64,000 nt of DNA from Flagellimonas pacifica (GCF_900215465.1 NZ_OBEH01000001.1:930001-994000); one strand, 5' to 3'. Shown: positions 18,088 through 27,481, counted from the stretch's first letter. Numbers and translations: made by a program. Notes: generated by a model not told the origin, from the sequence alone.

Positions 18088-18822
18088 TTACAGCATATCC
18101 AGAAAATCGGATTTTTTTTGCCGGGAAACGGGAATTTTATGGTTGGATTCCAAAACCACATACCCATCTGTTTTGAGAAATTCTTTTATTTTATTGAGAT
18201 TGATGATATATGAATTGTGAATTCTGAAAAAGCTATTGTCTGGTAACAATGTGTTTACTTCCTTTAACTTTTTCGTGAGCAAAATTTTCTGACCATCACT
18301 TAAAAATATAGTGCTGTAATTTCCATCAGACTCTGCGTAGAGAATATCATCACTGTTCAAGAAAAGTAATTTGCCATCAGTATTGATGGTTATTTTTTTG
18401 CTATGTGAATCGGCATTGAAGTTCAACAGGATTTTTTCCAGTTTGTCAACTGTCAAATTCTTGGTGTTGTACTTTTTTATCTTGGCAATGGTAACCTGAA
18501 GGTCGTCAGTGTCAATAGGCTTTAGTAGATAATCAATAGCTTCATTTTTCAGGGCTTTTAACGCGTACTGATTATAAGCGGTGGTTATAACAACAGGGAA
18601 GTCCTTGTTTTTTAGGCTTTTGATAAACTGAAAACCATCCATTGCTGGCATTTCAATATCAAGAAACAGGCAATCTGGAGTATTGCGTTCCAAATACTCC
18701 AAAGCTTCATGTGCATCGGTAAAAGACGCTACTATATCTACCTCATCACTCAGATTGGTCAATTCCCAACTCAAGCTTTGTAGGGCCTTTACCTCATCAT
18801 CTACAATAACTGCTTCTAACAT
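18088..18822 (-). CDS. LytTR-family response regulator
   Basis: Receiver domain (1-120) with the acidic pair at Asp8-Asp9, phosphoacceptor Asp55 in LFLDIEMPAMDG and the Lys of LLKPIDTDDL, then a LytTR DNA-binding domain (about 140-244, LLFLNSDDILYAESDGNY and FFRIHNSYIINLNKI). LytTR proteins bind pairs of short direct repeats about two helical turns apart; such a pair lies 185 bases upstream at 19007-19039. First gene of the regulator-kinase operon. Confidence 0.93.
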   Translation of the reverse strand: MLEAVIVDDEVKALQSLSWELTNLSDEVDIVASFTDAHEALEYLERNTPDCLFLDIEMPAMDGFQFIKSLKNKDFPVVITTAYNQYALKALKNEAIDYLLKPIDTDDLQVTIAKIKKYNTKNLTVDKLEKILLNFNADSHSKKITINTDGKLLFLNSDDILYAESDGNYSTIFLSDGQKILLTKKLKEVNTLLPDNSFFRIHNSYIINLNKIKEFLKTDGYVVLESNHKIPVSRQKKSDFLDML

Positions 18823-18841
18823 CCTATAAATTAAACAAAAT

Positions 18842-18849
18842 CAAATTTA
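18842..18849 (-). promoter_or_regulatory. Candidate -7 box of the LytTR-kinase operon
   Basis: TAAATTTG on the minus strand matches TAnnTTTG and ends 19 bases before the ATG. A 10-bp perfect palindrome TATACGTATA lies at 18897-18906, about 48 bases further upstream, and could be an operator. Confidence 0.45.
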
Positions 18850-19006
18850 GGATTATTCTTTTTAAGGTTATTAAAATTATGTGCTAATGGACATTTTATA
18901 CGTATAGTTGGTAAAAAATGGTCGGCTACAAGATTTTTGTATAATTTTTCTTAAAAATGCAATCACTTTTTTCTAGCAAAAACTGAAATGATAGAAGAGT
19001 ATGTAA

Positions 19007-19039
19007 ACCATCTATACACAAATGGTTACCGTTTATACA
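19007..19039 (+). promoter_or_regulatory. Candidate LytTR operator: two direct repeats 21 bp apart
   Basis: ACCATCTATACA (19007-19018) and ACCGTTTATACA (19028-19039) agree at ten of twelve positions and start exactly 21 bp apart, two helical turns. This is the geometry known for LytTR regulators. A weak -7-like element (TAtacTTTG, 19068-19076) lies about 29 bp further on, so the repeats sit where an activator would bind for the small gene at 19120. The regulator gene itself is next door on the opposite strand. Confidence 0.5.
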
Positions 19040-19119
19040 AACCAAACTAGGGTCTTGGTCTTTGTTTTATACTTTGGTAATGTCAAAAATTAGGAGATAT
19101 CCTATTAAATAGTACTGTA

Positions 19120-19239
19120 ATGAGGAAGTGTGTTGTATTATTCTTGATTTTGGTATTTGCCTTGATTTTTGCCGCTGTATTGGAGAGTAGAGAGTTGGAG
19201 ATGGAGTCGGATTGGGATAAAGTTGCTCTTACAGATTAA
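19120..19239 (+). CDS. Small single-span membrane peptide, 39 residues
   Basis: ATG at 19120, TAA at 19237-19239. The peptide starts MRKC, has one strongly hydrophobic helix (about residues 4-21) and an acidic tail (ESRELEMESDWDKVALTD). The charge pattern fits a one-pass membrane peptide with its tail outside. No family recognised. It sits downstream of the LytTR-type repeats and may be the target of that system or a peptide that signals back to the TPR kinase; this is inference. Confidence 0.5.
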   Translation: MRKCVVLFLILVFALIFAAVLESRELEMESDWDKVALTD

Positions 19240-19242
19240 GTA

Positions 19243-19271
19243 TTGCATCGTAAAAGTTCTTATATATATTG
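19243..19271 (+). promoter_or_regulatory. Candidate promoter of structured RNA
   Basis: TTG at 19243-19245, 19 bases of spacer, then TATATTG at 19265-19271, one T short of the consensus TAnnTTTG. It would start transcription just before the arm of the long-range stem at 19282. Confidence 0.35.
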
Positions 19272-19438
19272 CCAAAAAAACGTACGGCCGTAGCAACCAA
19301 CCTCTTGATTTTAGAAACTGCTTGCAAAATAAAATCTTTAGTTGAACTTTAGTTTTGAATTCGATTTTGGGTTTCGGGGGAACTACCTAAAATTAGAATG
19401 CATTACTGGGTAAGACTGGGAGTGGCCGTACAGTTTGG
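19272..19438 (+). ncRNA. Candidate structured RNA with closing long-range stem (6S-like?)
   Basis: No open frame covers this stretch. Its ends pair: GTACGGCC (19282-19289) with GGCCGTAC (19424-19431), extended by CCAAA (19272-19276) with TTTGG (19434-19438) across a small internal loop. Inside, GTAG/CTAC (19290/19383), GAAAC/GTTTC (19314-19318 and 19371-19375) and CAAAATAAAATC with GATTTTG (19325-19336 and 19363-19369) can stack toward an apical loop. A closed rod of about 165 nt with interior bubbles resembles 6S RNA, but I cannot confirm the 6S-Flavo family by eye. Strand assumed from the promoter and the terminator downstream. Confidence 0.35.
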
Positions 19439-19482
19439 TAATACGATTCATAAAAATTGCTCTACTTCCAATTTTCATAAAC

Positions 19483-19530
19483 AAAAAAAGACCAAAAAGT
19501 ATATGTTCTCATACTTTTTGGTCTTTTTTA
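19483..19530 (+). terminator. Very strong bidirectional terminator
   Basis: An 18-bp stem (AAAAAGACCAAAAAGTAT with its complement, 19485-19502 and 19511-19528) with an 8-base loop and T-runs on both strands. No protein gene ends here: the nearest plus-strand stop is 240 bases upstream, which supports a non-coding transcript between. Confidence 0.88.
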
Positions 19531-19745
19531 TTGCACGGTCATTTCTTTAAAAAGTTTTCATTTTCAATATTTATAACCAGCCCAAGTAATATGGGTTGCC
19601 AGCCTAGATTTCAACAAATTGTGTTAAAAACTTTGCGCCCGATTTCATAAAAGCACCTTTATAATCTGATTACATTTTTGAATCTTTGTTAGCCCTATCC
19701 ACAGGGAAATTTTCTTCCGAAGTATAAATTTTTTAACGAGAAACT
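19531..19745 (+). other. Leader region of nrdB
   Basis: No gene seen. It holds an imperfect -7 box AATCTTTG (19681-19688), 57 bases before the ATG, and a short inverted repeat CCCT-atccac-AGGG near 19694-19707 that could be a regulator site. I could not identify an NrdR box. Confidence 0.35.
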
Positions 19746-20732
19746 ATGTCAGCAGCTAACGAGCCCATATTACAAGAAAACAAAGATAGATTTGTGATTT
19801 TTCCCATTCAACACCATGATCTTTGGGATTGGTACAAAAAACAAGAGGCTTGTATTTGGACCGCGGAAGAAATTGACCTTCACCAGGATTTAACGGACTG
19901 GAACGATAAGCTTAATGACGATGAACGCTATTTCATAAAGCATATTTTGGCATTTTTTGCAGCTTCAGATGGGATAGTGAACGAGAATTTGGCGGAAAAT
20001 TTTGTAAATGAGGTTCAATATTCGGAAGCTAAATTTTTCTATGGATTCCAGATAATGATGGAAAACATCCATTCAGAAACTTATTCTTTACTCATAGATA
20101 CCTATGTAAAAGATGAAAAGGAAAAAGGAATTCTTTTTAAGGCCATAGAAAATTTCTCGGCAATTAAAAAGAAAGCAGATTGGGCCCTTAAATGGATTGA
20201 GTCTCCAAGTTTTGCAGAAAGACTTATAGCTTTTGCAGCTGTTGAGGGAATTTTCTTTTCAGGAGCATTCTGCTCTATTTTCTGGTTGAAGAAAAGAGGG
20301 CTAATGCCTGGATTGACTTTCTCTAATGAGCTAATTTCTAGAGATGAAGGAATGCATTGTGATTTTGCTGTGCATTTGCACAACAATCACTTAATAAACA
20401 AAGTTTCCAAAGAACGTATCACCGCAATTATTGTGGATGCTTTGAACATAGAAAGGGAGTTTATAACAGAATCACTACCTGTGAGTTTAATAGGAATGAA
20501 CTCTAAATTGATGACCCAATACCTTGAGTTTGTAACGGACAGACTATTGGTTGAACTGCAATGTGAAAAAGTGTACAATGCCACAAATCCATTCGACTTT
20601 ATGGATATGATTTCATTACAAGGAAAGACCAATTTCTTTGAAAAACGCGTGTCTGAGTATCAAAAAGCGGGTGTTTTAAACAAAGAAAATGACACTGATT
20701 CGCAAAAAATCAGTTTTGATGCAGATTTTTAA
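19746..20732 (+). CDS. nrdB: Ribonucleoside-diphosphate reductase, beta subunit (class Ia)
   Basis: The radical-storing small subunit. Diiron ligands are visible as Asp75 ([10 protein letters not shown]), Glu106 and His109 ([10 protein letters not shown]), and the radical tyrosine is Tyr113 in the same block, so it is the tyrosyl-radical type and not the Phe/Leu-substituted Ic type. The sequence resembles the eukaryote-like R2 branch ([14 protein letters not shown]). It forms the active enzyme with NrdA, encoded 132 bases downstream, making dNDPs in the cytosol. Confidence 0.95.
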   Translation: MSAANEPILQENKDRFVIFPIQHHDLWDWYKKQEACIWTAEEIDLHQDLTDWNDKLNDDERYFIKHILAFFAASDGIVNENLAENFVNEVQYSEAKFFYGFQIMMENIHSETYSLLIDTYVKDEKEKGILFKAIENFSAIKKKADWALKWIESPSFAERLIAFAAVEGIFFSGAFCSIFWLKKRGLMPGLTFSNELISRDEGMHCDFAVHLHNNHLINKVSKERITAIIVDALNIEREFITESLPVSLIGMNSKLMTQYLEFVTDRLLVELQCEKVYNATNPFDFMDMISLQGKTNFFEKRVSEYQKAGVLNKENDTDSQKISFDADF

Positions 20733-20747
20733 TTAATCAACCTTACA

Positions 20748-20774
20748 GAAAATCCTCTTGCCCCAGGGGTTTTC
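20748..20774 (+). other. Hairpin between nrdB and nrdA
   Basis: GAAAATCC (20748-20755) pairs with GGGTTTTC (20767-20774) over eight base pairs with one G-T pair. There is no T-run after it, so it is more likely an mRNA-processing or stability element than a terminator; it may set unequal nrdB/nrdA levels. Confidence 0.35.
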
Positions 20775-20864
20775 ATGACCTTAACCTTGAGCATTGAATT
20801 ATCCAATGCTAATTTGTAGGATGCTATAACCAACAAACGTATCATTTAAAAATATTCGTAGCGC

Positions 20865-23342
20865 ATGTATGTATTAAAAAGAGATGGAAGAAAAGAGCCG
20901 ATGATGTTCGACAAGATCACGGCCAGAGTTAGAAAACTTTGTTATGGGCTTAATAGCCTGGTGGATCCTGTAAAAGTTGCCATGAGGGTAATAGAAGGAT
21001 TGTATGATGGGGTAACAACTTCAGAGCTGGATAATCTAGCTGCTGAAATTGCAGCGACCATGACCACCACGCACCCGGATTACGCAAAGTTGGCGGCTCG
21101 CATCTCGGTTTCCAACCTACATAAAAACACAAAAAAATCCTTCTCTGAAACTATGAAGGATCTATACGAATATGTAAACCCAAGAACCGGCAAAAAAGCG
21201 CCTTTACTCTCAGATGAAGTGTTCAAGGTCGTTGAGGAAAATGCAGAGAAACTGGATTCTACCATTATATATAACCGAGATTTTGGCTACGATTATTTCG
21301 GCTTTAAAACATTGGAACGCTCCTACCTCCTTAAACTAAATGGGAAAATTGCAGAACGCCCTCAGCATATGTTAATGCGCGTTGCTGTTGGAATTCATTT
21401 GAATGATTTGGATGCGGCGATAGAGACATACGAATTGATGTCCAAAAAATACTTCACCCACGCAACACCAACACTTTTCAATTCAGGTACTCCAAAACCA
21501 CAAATGTCTTCTTGCTTTCTTTTGGCAATGAAGGATGATAGTATTGATGGTATTTATGATACCTTGAAGCAAACCGCTAAAATTTCCCAGTCAGCCGGTG
21601 GAATAGGTTTGTCTATTCACAATGTTAGGGCCACGGGATCATATATTGCAGGGACCAACGGAACATCAAACGGAATTGTACCTATGCTTAGGGTCTTTAA
21701 CGACACTGCACGTTATGTAGATCAAGGTGGAGGGAAAAGAAAAGGAAGTTTTGCCATTTATGTAGAACCTTGGCATGCCGACATTTTCGATTTCTTGGAT
21801 TTAAAAAAGAACCATGGAAAAGAGGAGATGCGCGCACGTGACTTATTCTACGCTATGTGGATTCCAGATTTGTTCATGAAAAGAGTAGAGGCGGATGCCG
21901 AGTGGACATTAATGTGTCCAAACGAATGTCCTGATTTGTTCAATACCCACAGTGAGGAGTTTGAAGCACTCTATACTAAATATGAATCAGAAGGGAAAGG
22001 CAGAAAAACCATTCGGGCCAGAGAACTTTGGGAAAAAATATTGGAGTCTCAGATTGAAACGGGAACTCCTTATATGCTATACAAAGATGCGGCGAACAGA
22101 AAGAGTAACCAGAAGAATCTGGGGACTATTCGTTCCTCAAACCTTTGTACCGAAATAATGGAATATACCTCTCCAGATGAGGTAGCCGTATGTAACTTGG
22201 CTTCTATTGCACTTCCAATGTTTGTGAAGAATGGTGCTTTTGATCATAAAGAACTGTTCAGAGTGACCAAACGTGTGACCAAGAACTTGAATAGGGTTAT
22301 AGATCGTAACTATTATCCAGTCAAGGAGGCTGAAAATTCAAACATGAGGCATAGACCAATAGGTTTGGGTGTACAAGGTTTAGCTGATACCTTTATTATG
22401 CTTCGATTGCCATTTACCAGTGATGAAGCAAAACAATTGAATCAGGAAATTTTTGAAACACTTTATTTTGCTGCTGTTACCGCTTCAATGGAAGCATCTA
22501 AGGAAGAAGGAGTTTATTCCACTTATGAAGGGTCTCCTATTTCCGAAGGAAAGTTCCAGCATAACCTTTGGGGAATAAAAGATGAGGAATTATCTGGCAG
22601 ATGGGATTGGACCAAGCTTAGAAAAGATGTCAAGAAGCACGGAGTTCGTAACTCGCTTTTAGTTGCTCCTATGCCAACTGCTTCTACTTCACAGATTCTA
22701 GGAAACAACGAATGTTTTGAACCTTATACCTCCAACATTTATACTAGAAGGGTGCTTTCAGGTGAGTTTATTGTAGTGAACAAACACCTTTTGGAAGACT
22801 TGGTCAAATTGGGTCTATGGAATGAAAATTTAAAGCAAGAACTGATGAGAGCCAATGGATCGGTACAAGATATTGATGTTGTCCCAGATGATATCAAAGA
22901 ACTGTACAAGACCGTTTGGGAATTGAGCATGAAAGATGTTATAGACATGAGTAGACATCGGGGCTATTTCATTGATCAAAGCCAGTCCTTGAATTTGTTT
23001 ATGGAAAATGCAAACTATTCCAAGTTGACATCAATGCACTTTTATGCATGGAAGAGCGGACTTAAAACAGGAATGTACTATTTAAGAACCAAAGCTGCGG
23101 TGGATGCCATCAAATTTACTCTTGACAACACTAAAAAGAAAGAAGTTCCTGTAAGTGTGGCTGCTGAAGCCGAAGTTGTGGCTGCAACGCCTAATACGGT
23201 GGAAGACTTAAAAGTTGAGGCCACTCCAGTGACCCAGCAAGAAGTTGATATACAGCCCATGACAGCTGAAGAGATGAAAGAAATGATTGCACGCGCCAAA
23301 GAAGGCCAAGCTGACGATGACTGCTTGATGTGTGGATCATAG
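20865..23342 (+). CDS. nrdA: Ribonucleoside-diphosphate reductase, alpha subunit (class Ia)
   Basis: The N-terminal ATP-cone ([18 protein letters not shown], about residues 1-90) gives overall dATP/ATP control. The barrel has the [22 protein letters not shown] and [19 protein letters not shown] blocks of the active site, and the tail ends in Cys820 and Cys823 (DDDCLMCGS), the shuttle pair re-reduced by thioredoxin. A low-complexity Ala/Val/Glu linker (about 765-800) joins tail and core. Full length at 825 residues. Follows nrdB in an operon and is followed by two hairpins. Confidence 0.95.
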   Translation: MYVLKRDGRKEPMMFDKITARVRKLCYGLNSLVDPVKVAMRVIEGLYDGVTTSELDNLAAEIAATMTTTHPDYAKLAARISVSNLHKNTKKSFSETMKDLYEYVNPRTGKKAPLLSDEVFKVVEENAEKLDSTIIYNRDFGYDYFGFKTLERSYLLKLNGKIAERPQHMLMRVAVGIHLNDLDAAIETYELMSKKYFTHATPTLFNSGTPKPQMSSCFLLAMKDDSIDGIYDTLKQTAKISQSAGGIGLSIHNVRATGSYIAGTNGTSNGIVPMLRVFNDTARYVDQGGGKRKGSFAIYVEPWHADIFDFLDLKKNHGKEEMRARDLFYAMWIPDLFMKRVEADAEWTLMCPNECPDLFNTHSEEFEALYTKYESEGKGRKTIRARELWEKILESQIETGTPYMLYKDAANRKSNQKNLGTIRSSNLCTEIMEYTSPDEVAVCNLASIALPMFVKNGAFDHKELFRVTKRVTKNLNRVIDRNYYPVKEAENSNMRHRPIGLGVQGLADTFIMLRLPFTSDEAKQLNQEIFETLYFAAVTASMEASKEEGVYSTYEGSPISEGKFQHNLWGIKDEELSGRWDWTKLRKDVKKHGVRNSLLVAPMPTASTSQILGNNECFEPYTSNIYTRRVLSGEFIVVNKHLLEDLVKLGLWNENLKQELMRANGSVQDIDVVPDDIKELYKTVWELSMKDVIDMSRHRGYFIDQSQSLNLFMENANYSKLTSMHFYAWKSGLKTGMYYLRTKAAVDAIKFTLDNTKKKEVPVSVAAEAEVVAATPNTVEDLKVEATPVTQQEVDIQPMTAEEMKEMIARAKEGQADDDCLMCGS

Positions 23343-23384
23343 TTTTACTGAACTTATCAGTATGTGATAGTGTTTATTAAATAG

Positions 23385-23435
23385 ATACCTCGGAAAAGTT
23401 CACCCCACCAGGAACAGCTTCCGAGGTATTTTGTT
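23385..23435 (+). terminator. Large imperfect hairpin after nrdA
   Basis: Perfect 11-bp outer stem ATACCTCGGAA/TTCCGAGGTAT (23385-23395 and 23419-23429) with a 23-base loop that can itself pair GTTC/GAAC (23398-23401 and 23412-23415). A short T-rich stretch follows. The long arms make it a probable terminator or mRNA-stabilising end for nrdBA. Confidence 0.6.
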
Positions 23436-23454
23436 TGAATTAAAAATTTGGAAA

Positions 23455-23483
23455 CAAAAAAGCCCTTTTATAAGGGCTTTTTT
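23455..23483 (+). terminator. Bidirectional terminator between nrdA and the oxidase small subunit
   Basis: AAAAAGCCCTT/AAGGGCTTTTT stem around 23457-23483 with A-runs on the left and T-runs on the right. It can stop nrdBA on the plus strand and the converging GMC operon on the minus strand. Confidence 0.85.
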
Positions 23484-23509
23484 ATATCAATTAAAAAAGT
23501 TGTTTTTTA

Positions 23510-24160
23510 TTATAAAGACCAGGCTTTACCTTGGGTCAAGGTTTCTACATCACCACAACCAATATATTCACCGGGAACGGGCAAATAGGCCAAAACGTTC
23601 TCTCCCACATATTCAGAAGTCTTATAAGACCAGATAGAAAAATCTCGTAATGAATTTGCAAAACTAAAACATGCAATCTCATCATCTAGAACTGCCTCGC
23701 CATTTTCCTCCACTCCTTTAAAATAAGCCTCTACAGCTTCTGAATGAGCTTCTTCAACATCATCTGTTCTCTTTTTGAGATATGTGGCCAAAACAGGCTC
23801 TAAATCCTCTTCATCCAAGTCTGCAAGCATCTCTTTTTGTGAAGTGGCCAAAATTTTGTCCGTAAACTTGCCCATACACATTTTCATAAAACTCTGGTTT
23901 TCCACCGGAAGTGCCTCTTGGGCATATTTGTCAATAAACATATGAACATTAACCTCTGTGGCCGAAGGCGTGTCGGTTTTTGGAAGCAAAACATCTACAA
24001 GAGTATGGATAATGGTTCCTTGGTCTTTGGTAAAGAACTCGGGAGTCCAATCCAACACTTTTTTGCTATTACAACTTTGTATTATTCCTAAAAGGGTAGG
24101 GGCAGCAACGGTATACCCAAAGGCAAGCCCCATATTTTTTAAAGCAACTCTTCTTTCCAT
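23510..24160 (-). CDS. Gluconate 2-dehydrogenase subunit 3-family protein, Tat lipoprotein
   Basis: A 216-residue protein of the Gluconate_2-dh3 family: the small chaperone-like subunit of membrane FAD dehydrogenases. The N terminus has a twin-arginine signal (MERRVALKNMG) that runs into IIQSC, with Cys30 as probable lipid anchor. In related complexes this subunit carries the Tat signal that exports the folded GMC catalytic subunit, which itself lacks one. The TAATG overlap with the GMC gene (24158-24162) shows translational coupling. Confidence 0.87.
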   Translation of the reverse strand: MERRVALKNMGLAFGYTVAAPTLLGIIQSCNSKKVLDWTPEFFTKDQGTIIHTLVDVLLPKTDTPSATEVNVHMFIDKYAQEALPVENQSFMKMCMGKFTDKILATSQKEMLADLDEEDLEPVLATYLKKRTDDVEEAHSEAVEAYFKGVEENGEAVLDDEIACFSFANSLRDFSIWSYKTSEYVGENVLAYLPVPGEYIGCGDVETLTQGKAWSL

Positions 24161-25878
24161 TATATGTTTCCTTTTTTAAGTTCTTGTGCTGCATGATTGG
24201 CAGCTCTAGCCGTAAAGGCCATATAGGTCAATGATGGGTTAACGCAACTGGCCGATGTCATAAAAGCACCATCGGTTACATAAACGTTTTTACAAGTGTG
24301 TACTTGATTGTATCCATTCAATACGGAAGTTTTAGGGTCCCTGCCCATTCTTGCCGTACCCATTTCGTGGATTCCAAGTCCAAGTGCGCCTGGGTTGTCA
24401 AATGGTTTCACATCGCGCAAACCAGCTTTTTCAAGCATTTCCACTGCTTGATTTTTCATGTCTTCACGCATGTTCCATTCGTTCTCTTTAAACTCAGCAT
24501 CAAAGGTAACCGTGGGCAAACCCCATTCATCCAGCTTGTCATAATCCATGGTCATTCTGTTATCTTCATAAGGCAATACTTCTCCAAAACCACCCATTCC
24601 AAATGTCCATCCGCCAGGTTTAAGAATAGCATCTTTAAGTTCTTTTCCATGGGATATTTCTGCGATGGTATCTTCCCAATTTCCTCTTCCTGCACCTCCT
24701 TGGTATCCGTAACCACGAATAAACTTGTCAGAATTGGAACTTCCGCCTAAATTTCTAAAACGTGGAAGATAAATTCCGTTAGGTTTACGTCCTTTATAGT
24801 ATTTGTCTTCAAAACCGTCAAATTTACCGGAAGCACCAACGCCAAGATGGTGGTCCATAATGTTTCTTCCAAGTTGATCGGAATCATTCCCAAGGCCATT
24901 CGGAAATCTATCAGATTTGGATTGCATCAATATAGATGTTGAAGCAATGGCCGAAGCACAAAGGAAAATTACCTTTGCCTTGAATACATACTCTTCTTTG
25001 GTTTCACGATCTATAACCTTAACCCCAGAAGCTTTTTTGGTATCCGGGTCATAGATTACCTCATGAACAATTGAATCTGGCCTTAAGGTCATATTGCCAG
25101 TTCTTTCTGCTGCTGGCAATGTTGAAGAAACACTGCTAAAGTAAGCTCCAAAAGGACAGCCCCTTATACAACGATTTCTATACTGACATCTAGTTCTGCC
25201 ATCACCTTCAAATTTTTTATCACTGTTTATGTGAGCAACCCTACCGGCAGTAATTACCCTACCATCAAAATGTTCCGACACCTTGTCCCTAACATGTTGT
25301 TCAACACAATTAAGTTCCATCATGGGCTCAAACTGCCCATCTGGAAGTTGTGGAAGGCCAAGCTTCTCCCCAGTTACTCCTATATATGATTCAACCTTGT
25401 CATACCAAGGTGAAATATCTTTATAACGAACAGGCCAATCAACCGCAGTCCCATCCTTTTTATTTGCCTCAAAATCAAGATCGCTCCAGCGATAACTATG
25501 CCGCCCCCACATTATAGATCTACCCCCAACATGGTAACCTCTCATCCAATCAAAGCGTTTGGTTTCGTTATACGGATGTTTTAAATCATTTACGAACCAA
25601 TGTTTGGAAGCCGTTTTTGTGGTATATCCAGTTCTATTTTGTTTTTCTTGTTTGGTTAGATCTTCACGGGTAGGCTGTCCATTATTTGGAAAATCCCAAG
25701 TGTCTAAATTTGCTGTTGGATAGTCCTCACGATGCTTTACCATTCTACCACGCTCAAGGACTAGGGTCTTAAGTCCATTTTCGCATAGTTCTTTTGCAGC
25801 CCAACCACCGCTAATGCCCGTTCCTACTACTATGGCATCATATGATTCCTGCTCTTCGTTGTAATAAAATTTGCTCAT
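24160..25878 (-). CDS. GMC-family FAD dehydrogenase, catalytic subunit 1
   Basis: Starts with the FAD-binding Rossmann motif GTGISGG (19-25) and ends with the GMC active-site blocks GIHEMGTARMG (His) and CVNPSLTYMAFT (Asn). Residues 231-241 read Cys-x5-Cys-x3-Cys (CQYRNRCIRGC), the motif that holds a [3Fe-4S] cluster in the FAD-glucose and fructose dehydrogenase group, so electrons should pass through the cluster to an outside acceptor and not to oxygen. No signal peptide; export by the Tat signal of its partner is inferred. Sugar or glycoside substrate unknown. Divergent from the TIM-barrel operon. Confidence 0.9.
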   Translation of the reverse strand: MSKFYYNEEQESYDAIVVGTGISGGWAAKELCENGLKTLVLERGRMVKHREDYPTANLDTWDFPNNGQPTREDLTKQEKQNRTGYTTKTASKHWFVNDLKHPYNETKRFDWMRGYHVGGRSIMWGRHSYRWSDLDFEANKKDGTAVDWPVRYKDISPWYDKVESYIGVTGEKLGLPQLPDGQFEPMMELNCVEQHVRDKVSEHFDGRVITAGRVAHINSDKKFEGDGRTRCQYRNRCIRGCPFGAYFSSVSSTLPAAERTGNMTLRPDSIVHEVIYDPDTKKASGVKVIDRETKEEYVFKAKVIFLCASAIASTSILMQSKSDRFPNGLGNDSDQLGRNIMDHHLGVGASGKFDGFEDKYYKGRKPNGIYLPRFRNLGGSSNSDKFIRGYGYQGGAGRGNWEDTIAEISHGKELKDAILKPGGWTFGMGGFGEVLPYEDNRMTMDYDKLDEWGLPTVTFDAEFKENEWNMREDMKNQAVEMLEKAGLRDVKPFDNPGALGLGIHEMGTARMGRDPKTSVLNGYNQVHTCKNVYVTDGAFMTSASCVNPSLTYMAFTARAANHAAQELKKGNI

Positions 25879-25934
25879 TTAATAGGATTGTTTATTTCAT
25901 AAATGTATTAATTATTAAATTAATTTTCTACATT

Positions 25935-26017
25935 TAATCCTTATGTTTACTGAGAATTCACTACTATAACGTTGTAGTTTTTCAATTCTATTTAAGATTT
26001 AACAACTAATCCTTATG
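25935..26017 (+). repeat. Direct repeat TAATCCTTATG
   Basis: The 11-mer occurs at 25935-25945 and again at 26007-26017, where it includes the ATG of the TIM-barrel gene. It may be a duplicated start region or a regulator half-site. Confidence 0.4.
25963..25978. promoter_or_regulatory. LacI-like palindrome in the divergent GMC/TIM-barrel promoter region
   Basis: ACTATAAC-GTTGTAGT is a 16-bp palindrome with seven of eight positions matching per arm and a central CG, the form of LacI/GalR-family operators. It lies 38 bases before the TIM-barrel ATG and 85 bases before the GMC ATG, and could control both operons. No LacI gene is in the window. Confidence 0.4.
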
Positions 26018-27013
26018 AAAAGAAGAAATTTTATTCAAAACAGTGTACAATTGGGAATGGCTCTCACATTATTATTCGGCACCTATGCATGTAAGCAACA
26101 AAACAAAAAACAAGAATCTGCCGTGGCGGAAATATCAGAAGAAGTAATCGAAGAAACCGAACCCCAATTTAAACTTTCCTTGGCGCAATGGTCCATGCAC
26201 AGAATGGTAAGAGAAGATGGGTTAGATCCGTACAAATTTGCGGAAAAAGCAAAAGCATGGGGGTTTGCAGGTCTTGAATATGTAAGTGGATTATATTATC
26301 CAGAATTGGAAAAGGACAATTTTTCTGAGGAGGCCATGAAAGCATTTGTGGATAAGAGTAATGCTGAGGCTGAGAAACATGGTATGGAGAATGTGTTGAT
26401 CATGATTGATGGGCAAGGTGATCTGGCTACTCCAGATGCCACGGAACGAAAAAAAGCGGTGGAAAATCATTATAAATGGGTAGATGCAGCTGCGGCAATG
26501 GGATGCCATACAATTAGAGTAAATTTAAATGGATCGAACGATGCGGAAGAATGGACAGGTGCTTCAATAGATGGTCTAACACAATTAGCAACTTACGCCA
26601 AACCAAAAAACATCAATATTACAGTTGAAAACCATGGTGGATTTTCTTCAAACGGGGTTATGCTGGCGAATGTAATGAAAGAAGTGAATATGGACAATTG
26701 CGGAACACTCCCCGATTTTGGAAATTTCTGCATGAAATGGGCAGAATGGCCAGAATGTGACGATTGGTATGATCGTTATAAAGGGATGGAAGAGCTAATG
26801 CCGTATGCCAAGGCAGTAAGCGCAAAATCACATGATTTTGATGCAGATGGAAATGAAATCCATTCTGATTATGCCAAAATGATGAAGATTGTGAAAGACG
26901 CGGGTTATAAGGGGTATGTAGGAGTAGAATACGAAGGAACAGAAATGGGCGAAGAAGAAGGGATTATTGCTACCCGTGATCTATTGATTAAGTTGTTTGA
27001 AGCATCTGAATAA
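26015..27013 (+). CDS. Exported TIM-barrel sugar isomerase/epimerase-like lipoprotein
   Basis: An N-terminal Tat-like start (MKRRNFIQNSVQLG) leads to a lipobox TYAC with Cys26, then a xylose-isomerase-like TIM barrel (AP_endonuc_2 fold, about 50-330): LAQWSMHRM, GFAGLEYVSGL, TVENHGGFSSNG and VGVEYEG carry the metal-binding Glu/His residues on strand ends. Secreted family members in Bacteroidetes act on keto-sugars or as keto-glycoside isomerases or lyases. First of five closely spaced plus-strand genes ending at 31128. Confidence 0.85.
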   Translation: MKRRNFIQNSVQLGMALTLLFGTYACKQQNKKQESAVAEISEEVIEETEPQFKLSLAQWSMHRMVREDGLDPYKFAEKAKAWGFAGLEYVSGLYYPELEKDNFSEEAMKAFVDKSNAEAEKHGMENVLIMIDGQGDLATPDATERKKAVENHYKWVDAAAAMGCHTIRVNLNGSNDAEEWTGASIDGLTQLATYAKPKNINITVENHGGFSSNGVMLANVMKEVNMDNCGTLPDFGNFCMKWAEWPECDDWYDRYKGMEELMPYAKAVSAKSHDFDADGNEIHSDYAKMMKIVKDAGYKGYVGVEYEGTEMGEEEGIIATRDLLIKLFEASE

Positions 27014-27025
27014 AAATTTTGGTCA

Positions 27026-27469
27026 ATGAAAGGATTTTTGCACCAACTTTTTGATTATAATTTTTACTGCAATAAAAAGCTAATTGAACAATGCACTACA
27101 ATGGAAGAAGTTCCCGAAAAGTGTATACAGTTATTTAGCCATATTTTGAATGCACACCATATATGGAACCATAGAATTACAGGTAAACCATATGAATATG
27201 AGGTGTGGCAGGAACATGCAATTGAAAATTGGGGCGACATTCATTATGAGAACCAACGCAGCTCATTTGAGATAATAACCAATGCCGATGATTTTACTAA
27301 AAGAGTGGACTATGAAAATAGTCAAGGGCGGACATTTGCCAATGAACTTAAGGATATTCTTTTTCATATAGTAAACCATTCAACACACCATAGAGGACAA
27401 ATACTGATGGACTATAGAGTAAATGGGATTGAACCTGAACCTTTAGATTATATATTTTACAAAAGATAA
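27026..27469 (+). CDS. DinB-family protein
   Basis: A four-helix DinB/YfiT-type protein of 147 residues with the three-histidine metal site: HILNAHHIWNHR in the second helix and NHSTHHRGQILMDY in the last. Family members are metal-dependent thiol transferases or hydrolases; several are uncharacterised. It is an odd passenger inside a sugar operon: 12 bases follow the TIM-barrel gene and 12 precede the transporter gene. Confidence 0.85.
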   Translation: MKGFLHQLFDYNFYCNKKLIEQCTTMEEVPEKCIQLFSHILNAHHIWNHRITGKPYEYEVWQEHAIENWGDIHYENQRSSFEIITNADDFTKRVDYENSQGRTFANELKDILFHIVNHSTHHRGQILMDYRVNGIEPEPLDYIFYKR

Positions 27470-27481
27470 ATCCAACTATTT

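Noticed and set aside
19240..19530. tmRNA, RNase P RNA or SRP RNA
   Set aside because: The conserved sequences of these RNAs (T-loop, P4 helix, SRP Alu/tetraloop) are not seen.
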